DNA of 64,000 nucleotides from Cystobacter fuscus (GTDB lineage Bacteria; Myxococcota; Myxococcia; Myxococcales; Myxococcaceae), in the NCBI RefSeq assembly GCF_002305875.1, contig NZ_CP022098.1:5456001-5520000 (forward strand), written 5' to 3'. The number at the start of each line of letters is the position of its first letter. Position 1 is the stretch's first letter. Below the pieces are notes generated by a model. The model did not search any database. It saw only the letters and a program-made list of their open reading frames with translations, and was not told where the DNA came from. The position numbers were made by a program, and so were the translations under genes. Below are positions 38,952-48,656 of the stretch, in pieces.

Positions 38952-39938
38952 ATGATGAAGAATCGACTGGTCGTTGTGGCTTGTCTCATGGTGGGCACTC
39001 CTGTACTCGCCGCACCTCCGCGGCCGCGGCCCTGCCAGGACCGGAGCCCCGACCGCAATGGCACACGACAGGGCACGCTCCTCTGGGGCATGAATGGAGA
39101 GGGCGTGCTGGCATCGGTGGCGCTGGACGGTGCGCGGCTCGAGGACAAGACCCTGTCGGGACTGCGACTGGAGAGGGGGCACCTGGTGGCCTCTCCCGAT
39201 TCTCCCTCCCTGGAGGGTGTGGTGTTCCAGGGGAAGACCCTCGATGGCAAATCCGTGGAGGTGGCGCTCTGCCTCGCCGAGCCCTATCAGATGGATCCCT
39301 CCCAGGTGAGGTACCAGATCGAGGTGTGGAAGCCAGAGCACGCGATGTGGGAGAACCCGTGCATGGCCACGGACCCTGTGTCCACGCCGCGAGCGCTGGC
39401 CGTGCCGGGGGTGTGGGATGCATCCGGTGCTCGCCAGGAGATGGCGGGGGCGTTCACCTTCGCGTGTGAGGCCGGCGCCATCGCCAAGTGTGTGGAGTGG
39501 CGCTACAAGCCATGGGCGAAGAAGGATGGGAAATCGCTGGCGGACATTCACCAGGCGTGCACGCGCATGGCGAGGGCGGACTACTGCGGGAATGGGAACA
39601 GCCACACGCGGGATGGCAACTCCATTGACGTCTACGATGGGCTGAAGGTGATGGAGCGCTCGACGGTGTCGAACGAGCTCTGGGATGTGCGGCGGGGTTC
39701 GTTCGAGGCGGCGTGGAGCACCGAGGGCGCTTTGTGTTTGTCACATACGCGAGACGGGCGGGCGGTGGAGGAGGTGATGGCGGAATGCCCCAATCTTTTC
39801 CAGAGATCGGACAAGGATCTGGGCGAGGGCGACCAGTGCACGGTGGTGCGCAAGGGGGCGAACGTCGAAGAGGCGCCGCTGCGCAACCGCTCGTATGGCC
39901 ATGGCGAGCAGGCCCTGTTTCAGGGCGCGGTGCCATAG
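38952..39938 (+). CDS. Secreted ADYC-domain protein
   Basis: 328 residues from the ATG at 38952, with a signal peptide (KNRLVVVACLMVGTPVLA). The eponymous motif is ARADYCGNGNSHTRDGNSID (near residues 212-231), with other Cys residues spaced for disulfides. ADYC proteins are abundant in myxobacteria, with unknown function. The gene follows the large kinase by 72 bp and its 3' end overlaps the convergent CHAT remnant by 19 bp. Confidence 0.82.
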   Translation: MMKNRLVVVACLMVGTPVLAAPPRPRPCQDRSPDRNGTRQGTLLWGMNGEGVLASVALDGARLEDKTLSGLRLERGHLVASPDSPSLEGVVFQGKTLDGKSVEVALCLAEPYQMDPSQVRYQIEVWKPEHAMWENPCMATDPVSTPRALAVPGVWDASGARQEMAGAFTFACEAGAIAKCVEWRYKPWAKKDGKSLADIHQACTRMARADYCGNGNSHTRDGNSIDVYDGLKVMERSTVSNELWDVRRGSFEAAWSTEGALCLSHTRDGRAVEEVMAECPNLFQRSDKDLGEGDQCTVVRKGANVEEAPLRNRSYGHGEQALFQGAVP

Positions 39939-40369
39939 GCTTCGCTTCGAGGCGTGCTGGGGGCGATGGCTCGCAGGGGGGCATCGCTGCCCAGGGCGAT
40001 GAAGGGGGCCCAGTCTTGGGGATGGGACTCGGGATGCTCTTTCCGAAACGAGCGCATGGCTTCGCGAAGGGCGGAGGCGCGCCCCTGTCCCGCCAACAGG
40101 TTGCGGTAGTAGCGGTAGTAGATGTTCATGAGCTCTTGGGTGGAGTCGTCGTTCACCTTCCATAGACTCATGATCACGGTCTCGGCGCCGGCGATCACCA
40201 GGGCGCGGCGCAGACCATAAATGCCCTGGCCCAGGCGGACCTGGCTGCGGCCGGTGTCGCAGGCGGACAGGACGACGAGCTGGGTGCCCCAGAGATCGAG
40301 CCCGGCCAGTTCCGCCGCGGTGGCGAGGGAGACATCGGAATCCGTCACCCATCCGAAAAACCGACGCAT
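39920..40369 (-). pseudogene. Truncated CHAT (caspase-like) protease, C-terminal fragment
   Basis: 149 residues matching the last part of a CHAT domain: LDLWGTQLVVLSACDTG (catalytic Cys), GIYGLRRALVIAGAETVIMSLWKV and the closing AFIAL-type segment. The His block (HxATHG) that should precede it is absent, as are the usual N-terminal TPRs. Upstream DNA to 40620 shows no such sequence. A start codon with GGGGAAAG before it could still allow translation of a Cys-only fragment, but it would be inactive. Best read as a gene remnant. Confidence 0.75.
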
Positions 40370-40624
40370 CTTTCCCCCTCTCCAAGGCCATGTGACACCT
40401 GCGCTGGGCCAGTGCCCTCATGAAATGCTCAGAGCCGACGCCGTTGGCAGCCAACCGTCGAGCATGCTCGGGTACTTCATTGAAAGTAGACATTCAGGTA
40501 TTCATGTTGGCTGAACACCAATCCGGCATCCATCGGGAGGGTTTCGGCAATCCCTCTCTTCCCACGAGACCGACGACTCCACCTCCGAGCGATGGCTCGG
40601 AGGTGAGGTCCAGGCTGGATGCTC
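40370..40624. other. Intergenic region, no gene seen
   Basis: 255 bp between the CHAT remnant and the Cys-rich lipoprotein. It does not contain the missing N-terminal CHAT part in any frame I can read. Confidence 0.5.
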
Positions 40625-40972
40625 TCAGCAGTCATCCCACTTGGCGTCCGAGAAGGCACCGCCGCCCGCCTGGCCGCAGTAGTATCTGCCGTAGTTCGTG
40701 CAGTTGCCGTAGGCGACGTTCGGGAAAGGGCCATGCCACTTCGAGCACTTGACGTAACAACAGGCGGCCGCTTCCCCCACCTTCCCCGCGCCAGTCTGTC
40801 CGTCCGTCCAGGGCGAGGGCTCCTCCGAAGTGGTGGTTGGATTCCCGGAAGCCGAGGTCTGCGTGGGGGCAGGGGTCTGCGTCTCCTCCTGCGAGACCTC
40901 GGGGCCACCACACCCCACCGCGAGGGCCGCTCCCAACATCAACATGCTCATGCCAGCGAAAATGCTCTTCAT
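40625..40972 (-). CDS. Small Cys-rich lipoprotein
   Basis: 115 residues from the ATG at 40972. The signal peptide MKSIFAGMSMLMLGAALAVGC ends in a lipobox (LAVGC). A Thr/Pro/Glu-rich spacer leads to a C-terminal module with six Cys (AAACCYVKCSKW, GNCTNY, YYCGQ, final DDC). The spacing suggests disulfide-bonded surface display. Many such small lipoproteins occur in myxobacteria, without function. No partner gene is evident. Confidence 0.82.
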   Translation of the reverse strand: MKSIFAGMSMLMLGAALAVGCGGPEVSQEETQTPAPTQTSASGNPTTTSEEPSPWTDGQTGAGKVGEAAACCYVKCSKWHGPFPNVAYGNCTNYGRYYCGQAGGGAFSDAKWDDC

Positions 40973-41260
40973 GAAATAGACCTTTCTTCAATGATGCAAG
41001 CGAACGAACGTGACGCCAGGACAACTGCCTGACGTTTCTTCCAGGTACTGCTCTCGTCGCGGAGGATCCCCCCGATCCTCCGCCCTTCATTTCAATAGAA
41101 GGGGGACGTGGGCGACCTATGCAGGGAATTTGCGTTGTTTTTCGCCCGTCCCGTTTCGTGAGGTACCTGACTCGGGGGAGGCCGCATCACAAAAAGAAAC
41201 CCCGCCACCGGTGGGACCGGGGCGGGGCATGACGGGCAGGGAGCCCGCCTTACTTGTCGG
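40973..41260. other. Intergenic region with terminator of the cytochrome gene
   Basis: 288 bp; apart from the hairpin at 41191-41228 it holds nothing recognisable. GC is lower around 41080-41160. Confidence 0.5.
41191..41228 (-). terminator. Intrinsic terminator of the beta-propeller cytochrome gene
   Basis: On the minus strand a long GC hairpin (CCCCGCC...GGCGGGG with inner CCGGT/ACCGG) is followed by TTTCTTTTT, 32 bp after the stop of the cytochrome gene. Confidence 0.8.
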
Positions 41261-44143
41261 CTACTGGCCGTCGAGCTTGCCGTCCAGGTTGCGATCGAGC
41301 GCGATGCGCACGCCAGAGCCCGGCGGAACCGCGGTGAAGGTCACCTCCTGGCCTGCCTTGATCGCCAGCGCGCGCAGGGCCGTGGTGGTGATGTTCGCGG
41401 AGCCGTCGTCGGGCTTCCACGTCCCCGCCCCGCGGTCGTAGAGGAAGCCCTTCGGCTTGCCGCCCACGACCGTCTTCGCCACCAGGTCGGCCTCGTAGGT
41501 GGCGCCGCCCAGCACCTTCGACACGAACGGCGCCTTGGCGCGCGCGATGAGCAGATCGATGCGCGTGCCGACGGTGGCGGCGTTCGTCGACGTGAGCGTC
41601 ACCTGCTGGCCCACGACGGGCGCCAGATCGGAGTCCGCCGCCAGCATGAAGGCCTCCACGTTGCGGCGGTCGGTGTCACCCGGGAAGCCCACGAGCGGCC
41701 CACCGACGCTGGTGTTGGAGAACACGATGGCGCTGAAGAAGCGGAACAGGGTGTCCACCGCGCCGTCATGCGTGAAGCCGAAGCCGCGGATCTGGTCTCC
41801 CATCGGCCCCGTCTCCGGATGCTGGAAGAAGCTGCTGTCCGGGAAGCCGAACATGCCGACCTTCGTGTACATGTTGCGCACGTGGGGAATCTTCATGATC
41901 TGGCTGATTCCCTCGAAGCTCGACTTGCCGTCGGTGCCGTAGAAGCCCTGCGAGGCGTCAATGGCATGGCAGCCGTTGCAGTTGAAGCCGGTGTCCGTGC
42001 CGATCGCGATGCCGTCCACTCGCCGGCTGCCGAAGTAGAAGTCGCGGCCGGACTGCTGGGCGGTGGTGAGCGAGTTGTCCAACTTGCGGATGGGGTTGGG
42101 CGGCAGCTGCACCTGGAGCTGGAAGGCGGTGAACTTGTTCATCTCCTCCTCGGTCGGGATCGACACGCGGCCGAGCAGCCCCTCGAACGCCACGATGAAG
42201 TTCTTGAACGACACGTCCTCCGCGTTCGAGTTGACGCCGAAGAACCCATTCGAGCGGTCACCCCGCCAGTGCATGGCGCCCGAGTTCGCCATGCCGCGCA
42301 GGGTCTGCGTCGTCATGGGCCCCTTCATCGGGTGGAAGGAGTGCTGGTCGCCGGTGCCGTTGATGGGCGAGCCCGGGTGCCCGGTGAGCGCATTGAACGC
42401 GCCGATCGCCAGATCGCTCGCGAGGCGCTTGTCGATGGGGTTGGAGGACACCTCGTCGTCCGGGTTGCCCAGATCCCACGCGAGCTCGTCCTTGTCGCCG
42501 AAGATGTGGCAGCTGGCGCAGGAGGCCTCGCCGTTGGCGGAGGAGAAGTTCGCGTCGTACAGGAAGGGACGGCCCTCCACGACGGAGGTGGGCTCCGGAT
42601 TGTAGAGGGCGGCCGAGGCCACCTGCTTCCTGGTGGCGAGGTCGATGACCTTCACCCCGTTGTCGTAGCGGGTCATCACGTAGAGGCGGTTGCGTGCCTC
42701 ATCCAGCACCAGACCGCTGGGGCCGCCGCCGCTCACGGGGATGTAGTTGGCGCTCGCGGTCTTCGGGTTGAAGGTGTCGGCCTCCAGCGCCGCGGTGTCG
42801 AAGACACCGACCTTGTTCGAGCTGAACGCGGCCACGTACAGCTTCGCGCCGTCGCTGGAGATCGCCATCTCCGTCGGGGTGGAGAGGCTGTGGTTCCTGG
42901 CCGTGGGATCGAACCCGGCGGAGTTGGCCAGCTTCGAGTAGTCGATGTGCTTGTTGAGGTGGCGGGGGTAGACCGTTCCCCCGGAGATGACGCTGATGCG
43001 CATCTTCGCGATGTTGCCCTGCACCGTACTGCCGCCGAAGACGCCGGGGCCCTCGAAGCGCGTGAGGTTGTTGGCCTCGCTGTTGGTCGCGTACACCACG
43101 CCCGTCTTCGGGTTGGTGGCCAGGTTGAAGATGGTCGTGCCCACACCCGTGTAGACGGCCTTCTCCTGCAGGTTGTCCGCGTCGATGGCGAAGACATCCT
43201 TGTCGGGCAGGTTCAGGCGTACACCGTTGTTCCAGTTGCGGCCGAGCACGTCCTCCCACTGGCCGGTGGTCTTGTTCCACTTGACGATCAAGCCCGTCTC
43301 GGGTGCCTTCGCGCCCGCGACGTTCGTGCGCGGACCGGGCTGGCCGCCCGGAAGGAGGTTGTTGCCCCACGGCCACGTGTCGGGGAAGACGAAACAGATG
43401 CCCGTGTCCTCGAACCCGTCGCACACGCTGTCCATGTTGACGGTCGTCGTCTGGTTGCCGGACTGGGCAATGGCCGCATAGACCGTCTTCTTGTCCGGGC
43501 TGACGGCGAGGCCACGCGGCGTGTCGCCGAAGAGCGTCATGATGCGCACGGGCGTGCCACCCAGCGTCGTTCCCAGGGAGGCCGGGTTGAAGACCCAGAC
43601 GTCCGCGCGGCCCACGCTGGGCGTGGTGAGCTGCGGGTCGCCCGCGCCGGGGACGGAGGCGATGGACGGATCCGTGCGGTGCTGGCCGCGGTGCGCGGTG
43701 GTGATGAACGCATGGCCCTTGGTGCCAGCGAACACGATGTCGCGCGGCTCATCGCCGACGAGCAGCGTGCGCACCACGCGCGCGGTCCCTTCCAGGCTCA
43801 CCACGCTGATGCTGTCCGAGAGGTGATTGACCACCCACACCTCGGTGTTGCTGCGCGCGGCGACGGAGACCGGCTCGAGGCCGACCGGCACCTCGGCGAT
43901 GAGCGAAAGGCCGGAGTCGGAGACCGAGAAGACCTCCAGGCGATTGTCCGGCGTGTTCACGGCGAACAGCCGCGTCCCGTCGGGCGAGAGGGCCATCGGA
44001 CGGACGTGCGCGCTATCGAACTCGATGAAAGAGGGCGTCTGTGCGGTGGCATTGACCGAAACCAACATCGATGCGGCGGCGCACAACGAAGCGGCTCGAG
44101 CGCGCCATCGGCTCAGGCTCGCGCCCACTTGCTGGGTACCCAT
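41261..44143 (-). CDS. Exported beta-propeller plus di-heme cytochrome c (peroxidase-like) protein
   Basis: 960 residues from the ATG at 44143, with a GAGGAGG ribosome-binding site about six bases before it. Signal peptide (~1-34), then a YncE-like beta-propeller (~35-520; repeated RPMALSPDGTRLFAV-type blades), then a cytochrome-c-peroxidase-like part with two CxxCH heme sites at 542-546 (CASCH) and 722-726 (CNGCH). The C-terminus ends in ALDRNLDGKLDGQ, a calcium-loop-like segment. Periplasmic or extracellular electron transfer or oxidation is likely; the substrate is unknown. Divergent from a MalT-type regulator that may control it. Confidence 0.88.
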   Translation of the reverse strand: MGTQQVGASLSRWRARAASLCAAASMLVSVNATAQTPSFIEFDSAHVRPMALSPDGTRLFAVNTPDNRLEVFSVSDSGLSLIAEVPVGLEPVSVAARSNTEVWVVNHLSDSISVVSLEGTARVVRTLLVGDEPRDIVFAGTKGHAFITTAHRGQHRTDPSIASVPGAGDPQLTTPSVGRADVWVFNPASLGTTLGGTPVRIMTLFGDTPRGLAVSPDKKTVYAAIAQSGNQTTTVNMDSVCDGFEDTGICFVFPDTWPWGNNLLPGGQPGPRTNVAGAKAPETGLIVKWNKTTGQWEDVLGRNWNNGVRLNLPDKDVFAIDADNLQEKAVYTGVGTTIFNLATNPKTGVVYATNSEANNLTRFEGPGVFGGSTVQGNIAKMRISVISGGTVYPRHLNKHIDYSKLANSAGFDPTARNHSLSTPTEMAISSDGAKLYVAAFSSNKVGVFDTAALEADTFNPKTASANYIPVSGGGPSGLVLDEARNRLYVMTRYDNGVKVIDLATRKQVASAALYNPEPTSVVEGRPFLYDANFSSANGEASCASCHIFGDKDELAWDLGNPDDEVSSNPIDKRLASDLAIGAFNALTGHPGSPINGTGDQHSFHPMKGPMTTQTLRGMANSGAMHWRGDRSNGFFGVNSNAEDVSFKNFIVAFEGLLGRVSIPTEEEMNKFTAFQLQVQLPPNPIRKLDNSLTTAQQSGRDFYFGSRRVDGIAIGTDTGFNCNGCHAIDASQGFYGTDGKSSFEGISQIMKIPHVRNMYTKVGMFGFPDSSFFQHPETGPMGDQIRGFGFTHDGAVDTLFRFFSAIVFSNTSVGGPLVGFPGDTDRRNVEAFMLAADSDLAPVVGQQVTLTSTNAATVGTRIDLLIARAKAPFVSKVLGGATYEADLVAKTVVGGKPKGFLYDRGAGTWKPDDGSANITTTALRALAIKAGQEVTFTAVPPGSGVRIALDRNLDGKLDGQ

Positions 44144-44419
44144 GGTTGGACCTCCTCGGGGGGGTAAGCGTTGCAGTTCGAACCGCAACGGACGGGAAGT
44201 ACCAAGCGGCGCCCCGACATCGCCCCCACCGAAGGGAGGGGGAACGCCCCATCCGGCTCGCGAACGAGCGCGTTGACGCGATGCGTCCTGGGCAGGAGGG
44301 CCCTTCTTCCAACGCATCGCACCACAAGGGCTGTAAAACTATATTTCCACGAAATAAGGTAAGAACCAGGAGTCCGTGCTCTATATTGACCCTGAAATCG
44401 GCCGCCGGGGGATGTGCCA
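44144..44419. other. Divergent promoter region
   Basis: 276 bp between the cytochrome and the LuxR regulator. AT-rich patches (TATATTTCC near 44340, TATATTGACC near 44383) point to promoters, but no -35/-10 pair can be assigned with confidence. Confidence 0.5.
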
Positions 44420-47221
44420 ATGCCGAGCCTTCGAACCGCAATGAGAAGTCGTCGTGCGTCATCGTCTTTTCTGACGGACGTCGCGGAGCATGCGGCACCG
44501 TGCGGCGAACATCTCTCGCATCTGCTGCCGACGAAGCTGTCTCCGCCGCAGACGACCTCCGTGCTGGTGGCACGTGGCGCGCCGCTGCGGAAGATGGATC
44601 GCGGCGTCGGCGGAAAGCTGGTGCTGGTGACCGCGCCGCTCGGCTGGGGCAAGACGACGCTGCTGACGCAGTGGTACCGCGAAGCGCGCGCGCAACGGCT
44701 GTGCGCGTGGCTGTCGCTCGACGAGCTGGACAACGCGCCCGAGCGCTTCTTCTCGTATCTGGTGGGGGCGATTCGCCGGGCCGCTCCAGGCTTCGACGCG
44801 TACATCGCGAGCCCGCTCGACGCGCAGGTGGGGCTTCCGCTCGACCACGCCACGTCCGTCGTGCTGCGCAGCCTGTGGAGCCTGGGACGTGAGCTGGTGG
44901 TGGTGCTCGACGACTTCCACGTGCTGCGCGAGCCGGCGCTGGTGCGGGCCTTTTCGTACCTGATCGAGCACTCGCCGCCGCACGTCCACTGGGTCGTCGC
45001 GTCGCGCAGCCTGCCCGAGCTGGGCCTGGCGAAGCTGAAGCTCACCGAGCAGTTGGTGGCGCTCGACAGCCGCGACCTGAGCCTGGATGGCGAGGCCATC
45101 CGCGAGCTGGGACAGCGTCTGTGTGACACCGAGCTCGTGCCCGATGACGTCGAGTATCTGCGCTCCTGCACCGAGGGATGGGTCGCCGGCGTGAAGCTGG
45201 CGCTGCTGTCGGTGGGTGAGCACTCGAACGTGGGTGACGCGCTGCGCGAGGCCATCGGCTCCAACCGGGACGTGGCGCGCTACCTCGCGGACGCGGTGCT
45301 GCGCGAGCAGAGCGAGGAGGTGCACGAGTTCCTGGTGCTGAGCTCGGTGGTGGACCAGCTCAACGGGGAGCTGTGCAACTCGCTGCTGGGCATCACCCAT
45401 GGCCCGGCGTTGCTGGCGAACCTCGAGCGGGCGCAGCTCTTCATCCAGCCGCTCGACCCGCAGCGTCAGTGGTACCGCTACCACGCCCTGTTCCTCGACT
45501 TCCTGAGGAGCCAGCTCGCGTGTGACTTCGGCGACCGCATCCCCTGGCTGCATCGGGCGGCGAGCGCGTGGTTCGCCGAGCACCAGCGGCCGGACGAGGC
45601 GCTGAAGCACGCGTTCGCCTCCGGAGACCGGGGCTGGTGCCTCGAACTCACGGCGCGCTGCGCGGAGGCGTGGATGCGCGAGGGGGAGATCGCCTCCGTG
45701 CTCCACTGGACGGAGAAGCTGACGGCGGAGGAGGTCATCCGCTCGCCCGCGCTCTGCGTGGCGCACATCGCGTGCCTCATCCTGTCCCGGCGCTACGCAC
45801 AGGCCTCCTCGGCGCTGCGGGACGCCAGGCACCGCCTCGCGGCCGCGCACTCCACGTCCGAACCGGGGCACGAGCGGCTGTCGAAGCAGCTCGAGCGCCT
45901 CACGCTGTTGCACTCCATCCTGTCCGGCGCGGCCCCGGGCTCCGGCATCGAGCTGGACGCGTGGCCGGGCCATGAGGACCCGGACGTCTTCATGGCGGGC
46001 GTGCTGCTGGCGGCGAAGGCCTACCAGGCGCTCCGGACGAACAGGTTCGATGCGATGCGCCGGCTCGCGCTGAGCGCGCGCGAGACACTGCAGGGACTCA
46101 ACAGCCCCTTCATCAACGGCTACACGGACGTCCTCATCGCGCTGGCGGACCGGGCGCAGGGGAACATGAAGGACGCGGCGGAGCGGTGCGAAGTGGCCTT
46201 CGCGCAGGCGAACCGCGGCCGGCGCAACCCGGTATGGGTGAACGCGGCGACGGCACTGGCCAACGCCCGCTACGAGCAGAACCGGCTCGACGAGGCCGAG
46301 GCGCTCTGCACCGAGGTGCTGCCCCTGTTGCCGCAGGCGCCCGCGTTCGAGACCTGCGCGATGGCCTACCTCGTGCTGGTCCGAATCAAGTCCATCCGCG
46401 GCAAGCACACGGAGGCCTGGCAGCTCCTGGACTACCTCCACAGCGTCCTCGAGTGCGGTCACCAGACGCGCTTTCTCGCCCATGTGTGCGGCGAGAAGAT
46501 CCGGCTCAGCCTGATGGAGCAGGCGCCGGAGCGCATGCGGGTGGTGGCGCAGGAGTTCGGCCTGGGCGAGCGCATGCGGCGCGGAGAGTGGAGCGAGCGG
46601 CGCTTCTACGACGAGACCTGGGAGCGGCTCGGGCTCGCGCAGGCGTGGGTGCTGATGGCGCGCGGGCGGTACGGCAAGGCGCACGCGCTGCTGGAGACGC
46701 TGCGAGCCAGCGCCCATGACGTGGGCTACGTGTCCCGGGAGAGCGCGCTGCTCGCGGCGATCGCGGTGTGTCACTGGCGAGCCGGAGATCCCACGGCGGC
46801 GTTCGCCGCGCTCAATCGCGGCTTCGCGCTGGTGCAGCGCTTCGGCTTCACCCGCGGCGTGCTCGACGAGACGCCGGGGCTGCAGGAGGTCATCGTCGCG
46901 GCCGCCACCCAGCGGAAGCTGAGCCACGTCCTGCCCTCCCGGTACACGGAGCGGTTCCAGGACGTGCTCTCGGCGGGGATGAGTGGGCCGCGGGAGTTCG
47001 CGGACCCGCCCAGCGCGCCGCTCGAGCCGCTCACCGAGCGCGAGCTCCAGATGCTCAAGCTGCTCGCCCAGGGGCTGAGCAACCAGGAGATCAGCGAGCG
47101 CTCCAACGTGGCGCTCTCCACCACGAAGTGGCACCTGCGCAACGTGTTCGCCAAGCTCGAGGTGACCACCCGCACCGCGGCCATCGTGAAGGCCCAGGAG
47201 CGGCTCCAGCGGAACCTGTGA
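44420..47221 (+). CDS. MalT-type LuxR family transcriptional regulator (LAL-like)
   Basis: 933 residues from the ATG at 44420 (GGGGG eight bases before it; the GTG at 44414 is an alternative). N-terminal ATPase with Walker A APLGWGKTT (72-80) and Walker B LVVVLDDFHVL, a winged-helix and long helical repeat (TPR-like) sensor region, and a C-terminal LuxR helix-turn-helix (LTERELQMLKLLAQGLSNQEISERS ... STTKWHLRNVFAKL). These are ATP-dependent, inducer-binding activators (STAND class). The divergent cytochrome gene is the obvious candidate target; the inducer is unknown. Confidence 0.92.
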   Translation: MPSLRTAMRSRRASSSFLTDVAEHAAPCGEHLSHLLPTKLSPPQTTSVLVARGAPLRKMDRGVGGKLVLVTAPLGWGKTTLLTQWYREARAQRLCAWLSLDELDNAPERFFSYLVGAIRRAAPGFDAYIASPLDAQVGLPLDHATSVVLRSLWSLGRELVVVLDDFHVLREPALVRAFSYLIEHSPPHVHWVVASRSLPELGLAKLKLTEQLVALDSRDLSLDGEAIRELGQRLCDTELVPDDVEYLRSCTEGWVAGVKLALLSVGEHSNVGDALREAIGSNRDVARYLADAVLREQSEEVHEFLVLSSVVDQLNGELCNSLLGITHGPALLANLERAQLFIQPLDPQRQWYRYHALFLDFLRSQLACDFGDRIPWLHRAASAWFAEHQRPDEALKHAFASGDRGWCLELTARCAEAWMREGEIASVLHWTEKLTAEEVIRSPALCVAHIACLILSRRYAQASSALRDARHRLAAAHSTSEPGHERLSKQLERLTLLHSILSGAAPGSGIELDAWPGHEDPDVFMAGVLLAAKAYQALRTNRFDAMRRLALSARETLQGLNSPFINGYTDVLIALADRAQGNMKDAAERCEVAFAQANRGRRNPVWVNAATALANARYEQNRLDEAEALCTEVLPLLPQAPAFETCAMAYLVLVRIKSIRGKHTEAWQLLDYLHSVLECGHQTRFLAHVCGEKIRLSLMEQAPERMRVVAQEFGLGERMRRGEWSERRFYDETWERLGLAQAWVLMARGRYGKAHALLETLRASAHDVGYVSRESALLAAIAVCHWRAGDPTAAFAALNRGFALVQRFGFTRGVLDETPGLQEVIVAAATQRKLSHVLPSRYTERFQDVLSAGMSGPREFADPPSAPLEPLTERELQMLKLLAQGLSNQEISERSNVALSTTKWHLRNVFAKLEVTTRTAAIVKAQERLQRNL

Positions 47222-47241
47222 GGCGCCAGCGGCTTCCTCCT

Positions 47242-48558
47242 TCACGCCACGCGCGGCTCGGACTGCGCCTCGAGGGCGGTCGACCCGCGAGGGACATTCC
47301 GCTTCCTGTCCGGGCAGCATCCGTTCTGGAGACAGGCCAGCAGATCGACCAGGCTGCTCCCCTGGAGCTCGCCACCGATGCACTGGATCGTCTCCAGTGA
47401 CAGCTTGCTCCTCTTGGCCAGTTCCTGGAGCACCTTGAGGGACTGCTCGCCCCTGGTATCCGGGAGGCGGGCCTTCTCCGGGTTCGAGTCGGACGAGCCC
47501 GCGCGGCGGCTCTGCCGGCAGAGAGACCGCATGTCGATGGCCCCGCGAATGCCCACCTCGCGCGCATGGAGGATCTCCTCGCGCAGGTAGGAGATGAGGA
47601 GGGCCTGATCCATCCAGTCGATGATGCGCGACAGGGGATAGAGGGTGCGCAGCGCCAACCATTCGGGCTCCCCCCGGGCCAGGTGCTGGATATCGAAGAT
47701 GCCCAGCTCCTCGAGCCGCTCGGCGACCTGCTCCGTGATGCCATCGACATAGGTGATGGGCAGGGGCTCGGTGCCGGGCGCATCCGGAAGGAGGGTCTGC
47801 CGGAGCCGCTGATTGAGTGCCTTCATCCCCACCGAGGGGAACAGCCCGAGGGAGAAATACAGGAAGGCGGCCGACATACTCTGGGTTGGATGGAAGAAGC
47901 CGATGGAGCCCAGCACGTAGCCCAGCACCATGAGGATGAGCGCCCGGAGGGCGGCGGACATGACGAACTCGGCGGAGAGGGCCGCCGTCCGGATGCGGAA
48001 GATGGCGAGCCCCAGGGTGTAGACGTAGATGCCGCAGCCGGCCAACTCCAGCCCCAGCAGTCCGTTCGGGCTCATGAGATCGAGCCCCTGGGTGACCAGC
48101 ATCAGGGCCAGGCTGAAGAAGGGCACGGCGAGCAGCAACACCCCGAGGATGAATTGCCGGAGGTAGCCCTGCTGCTCGATCACCTCATCGCTCAGCTCCC
48201 GGCTGAAGACGGGAGGCAGGGCGCCATCGGTCCGCCTTTCCGCATACGTGCACAGGAAGGACTGGTAGTTCCTCACCTCCTCGCGCCGCACACCGAACAT
48301 GCGCTGGGCGCTCAGCAACCGGTAGCCCAGCAGCAGGAAGCTCGGCATCAGCGAGCCCACGAGCGCCAGGACCAGGTGGGGCCCTGTCACTTTCATCGCC
48401 TGCAACAACAGCCCCAGCCCCGCCACGATGATCGAACTCAACAGCAGCAGCAGCAACACGCTCCAGCGCTCGCCCCTCGTGCGCGGTGAGCCTGTTGGCG
48501 GGTTCTTCCCGGCCACGACAGCCGGTTTCGGACTTCCTGATTCACGGTGATGACGCAA
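47242..48558 (-). CDS. Multi-pass membrane protein of unknown function
   Basis: 438 residues from a TTG at 48558; a GTG at 48516 is also possible. About six membrane segments lie between residues ~33 and ~250 (VLLLLLLSSIIVAGLGLLL; LVLALVGSLMPSFLLLGY; QFILGVLLLAVPFFSLALMLV; and others). The C-terminal cytoplasmic part contains a helix-hairpin-helix-like VDGITEQVAERLEELGIFDIQHLARG, a module that commonly binds DNA or mediates partner contacts. No catalytic motif. Convergent with the LuxR gene. Confidence 0.75.
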   Translation of the reverse strand: MRHHRESGSPKPAVVAGKNPPTGSPRTRGERWSVLLLLLLSSIIVAGLGLLLQAMKVTGPHLVLALVGSLMPSFLLLGYRLLSAQRMFGVRREEVRNYQSFLCTYAERRTDGALPPVFSRELSDEVIEQQGYLRQFILGVLLLAVPFFSLALMLVTQGLDLMSPNGLLGLELAGCGIYVYTLGLAIFRIRTAALSAEFVMSAALRALILMVLGYVLGSIGFFHPTQSMSAAFLYFSLGLFPSVGMKALNQRLRQTLLPDAPGTEPLPITYVDGITEQVAERLEELGIFDIQHLARGEPEWLALRTLYPLSRIIDWMDQALLISYLREEILHAREVGIRGAIDMRSLCRQSRRAGSSDSNPEKARLPDTRGEQSLKVLQELAKRSKLSLETIQCIGGELQGSSLVDLLACLQNGCCPDRKRNVPRGSTALEAQSEPRVA

Positions 48559-48656
48559 TCTCCACCCCCTCTGTCAGGGATTGACGTCATGCCGTTTGTG
48601 ACGCTCGTTCGAACCCCCTCCGGGAGCGCGCGTTCCCGACAGCCCAGGCTGGCGGC

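Noticed and set aside
41768-44167. 800-residue plus-strand open frame opposite the cytochrome gene
   Set aside because: Antisense shadow of a high-GC gene; composition is Arg/Val/Gly-rich without motifs.
44459-47662. 1067-residue minus-strand open frame opposite the LuxR regulator
   Set aside because: Shadow frame; the plus strand has clear Walker and helix-turn-helix motifs.
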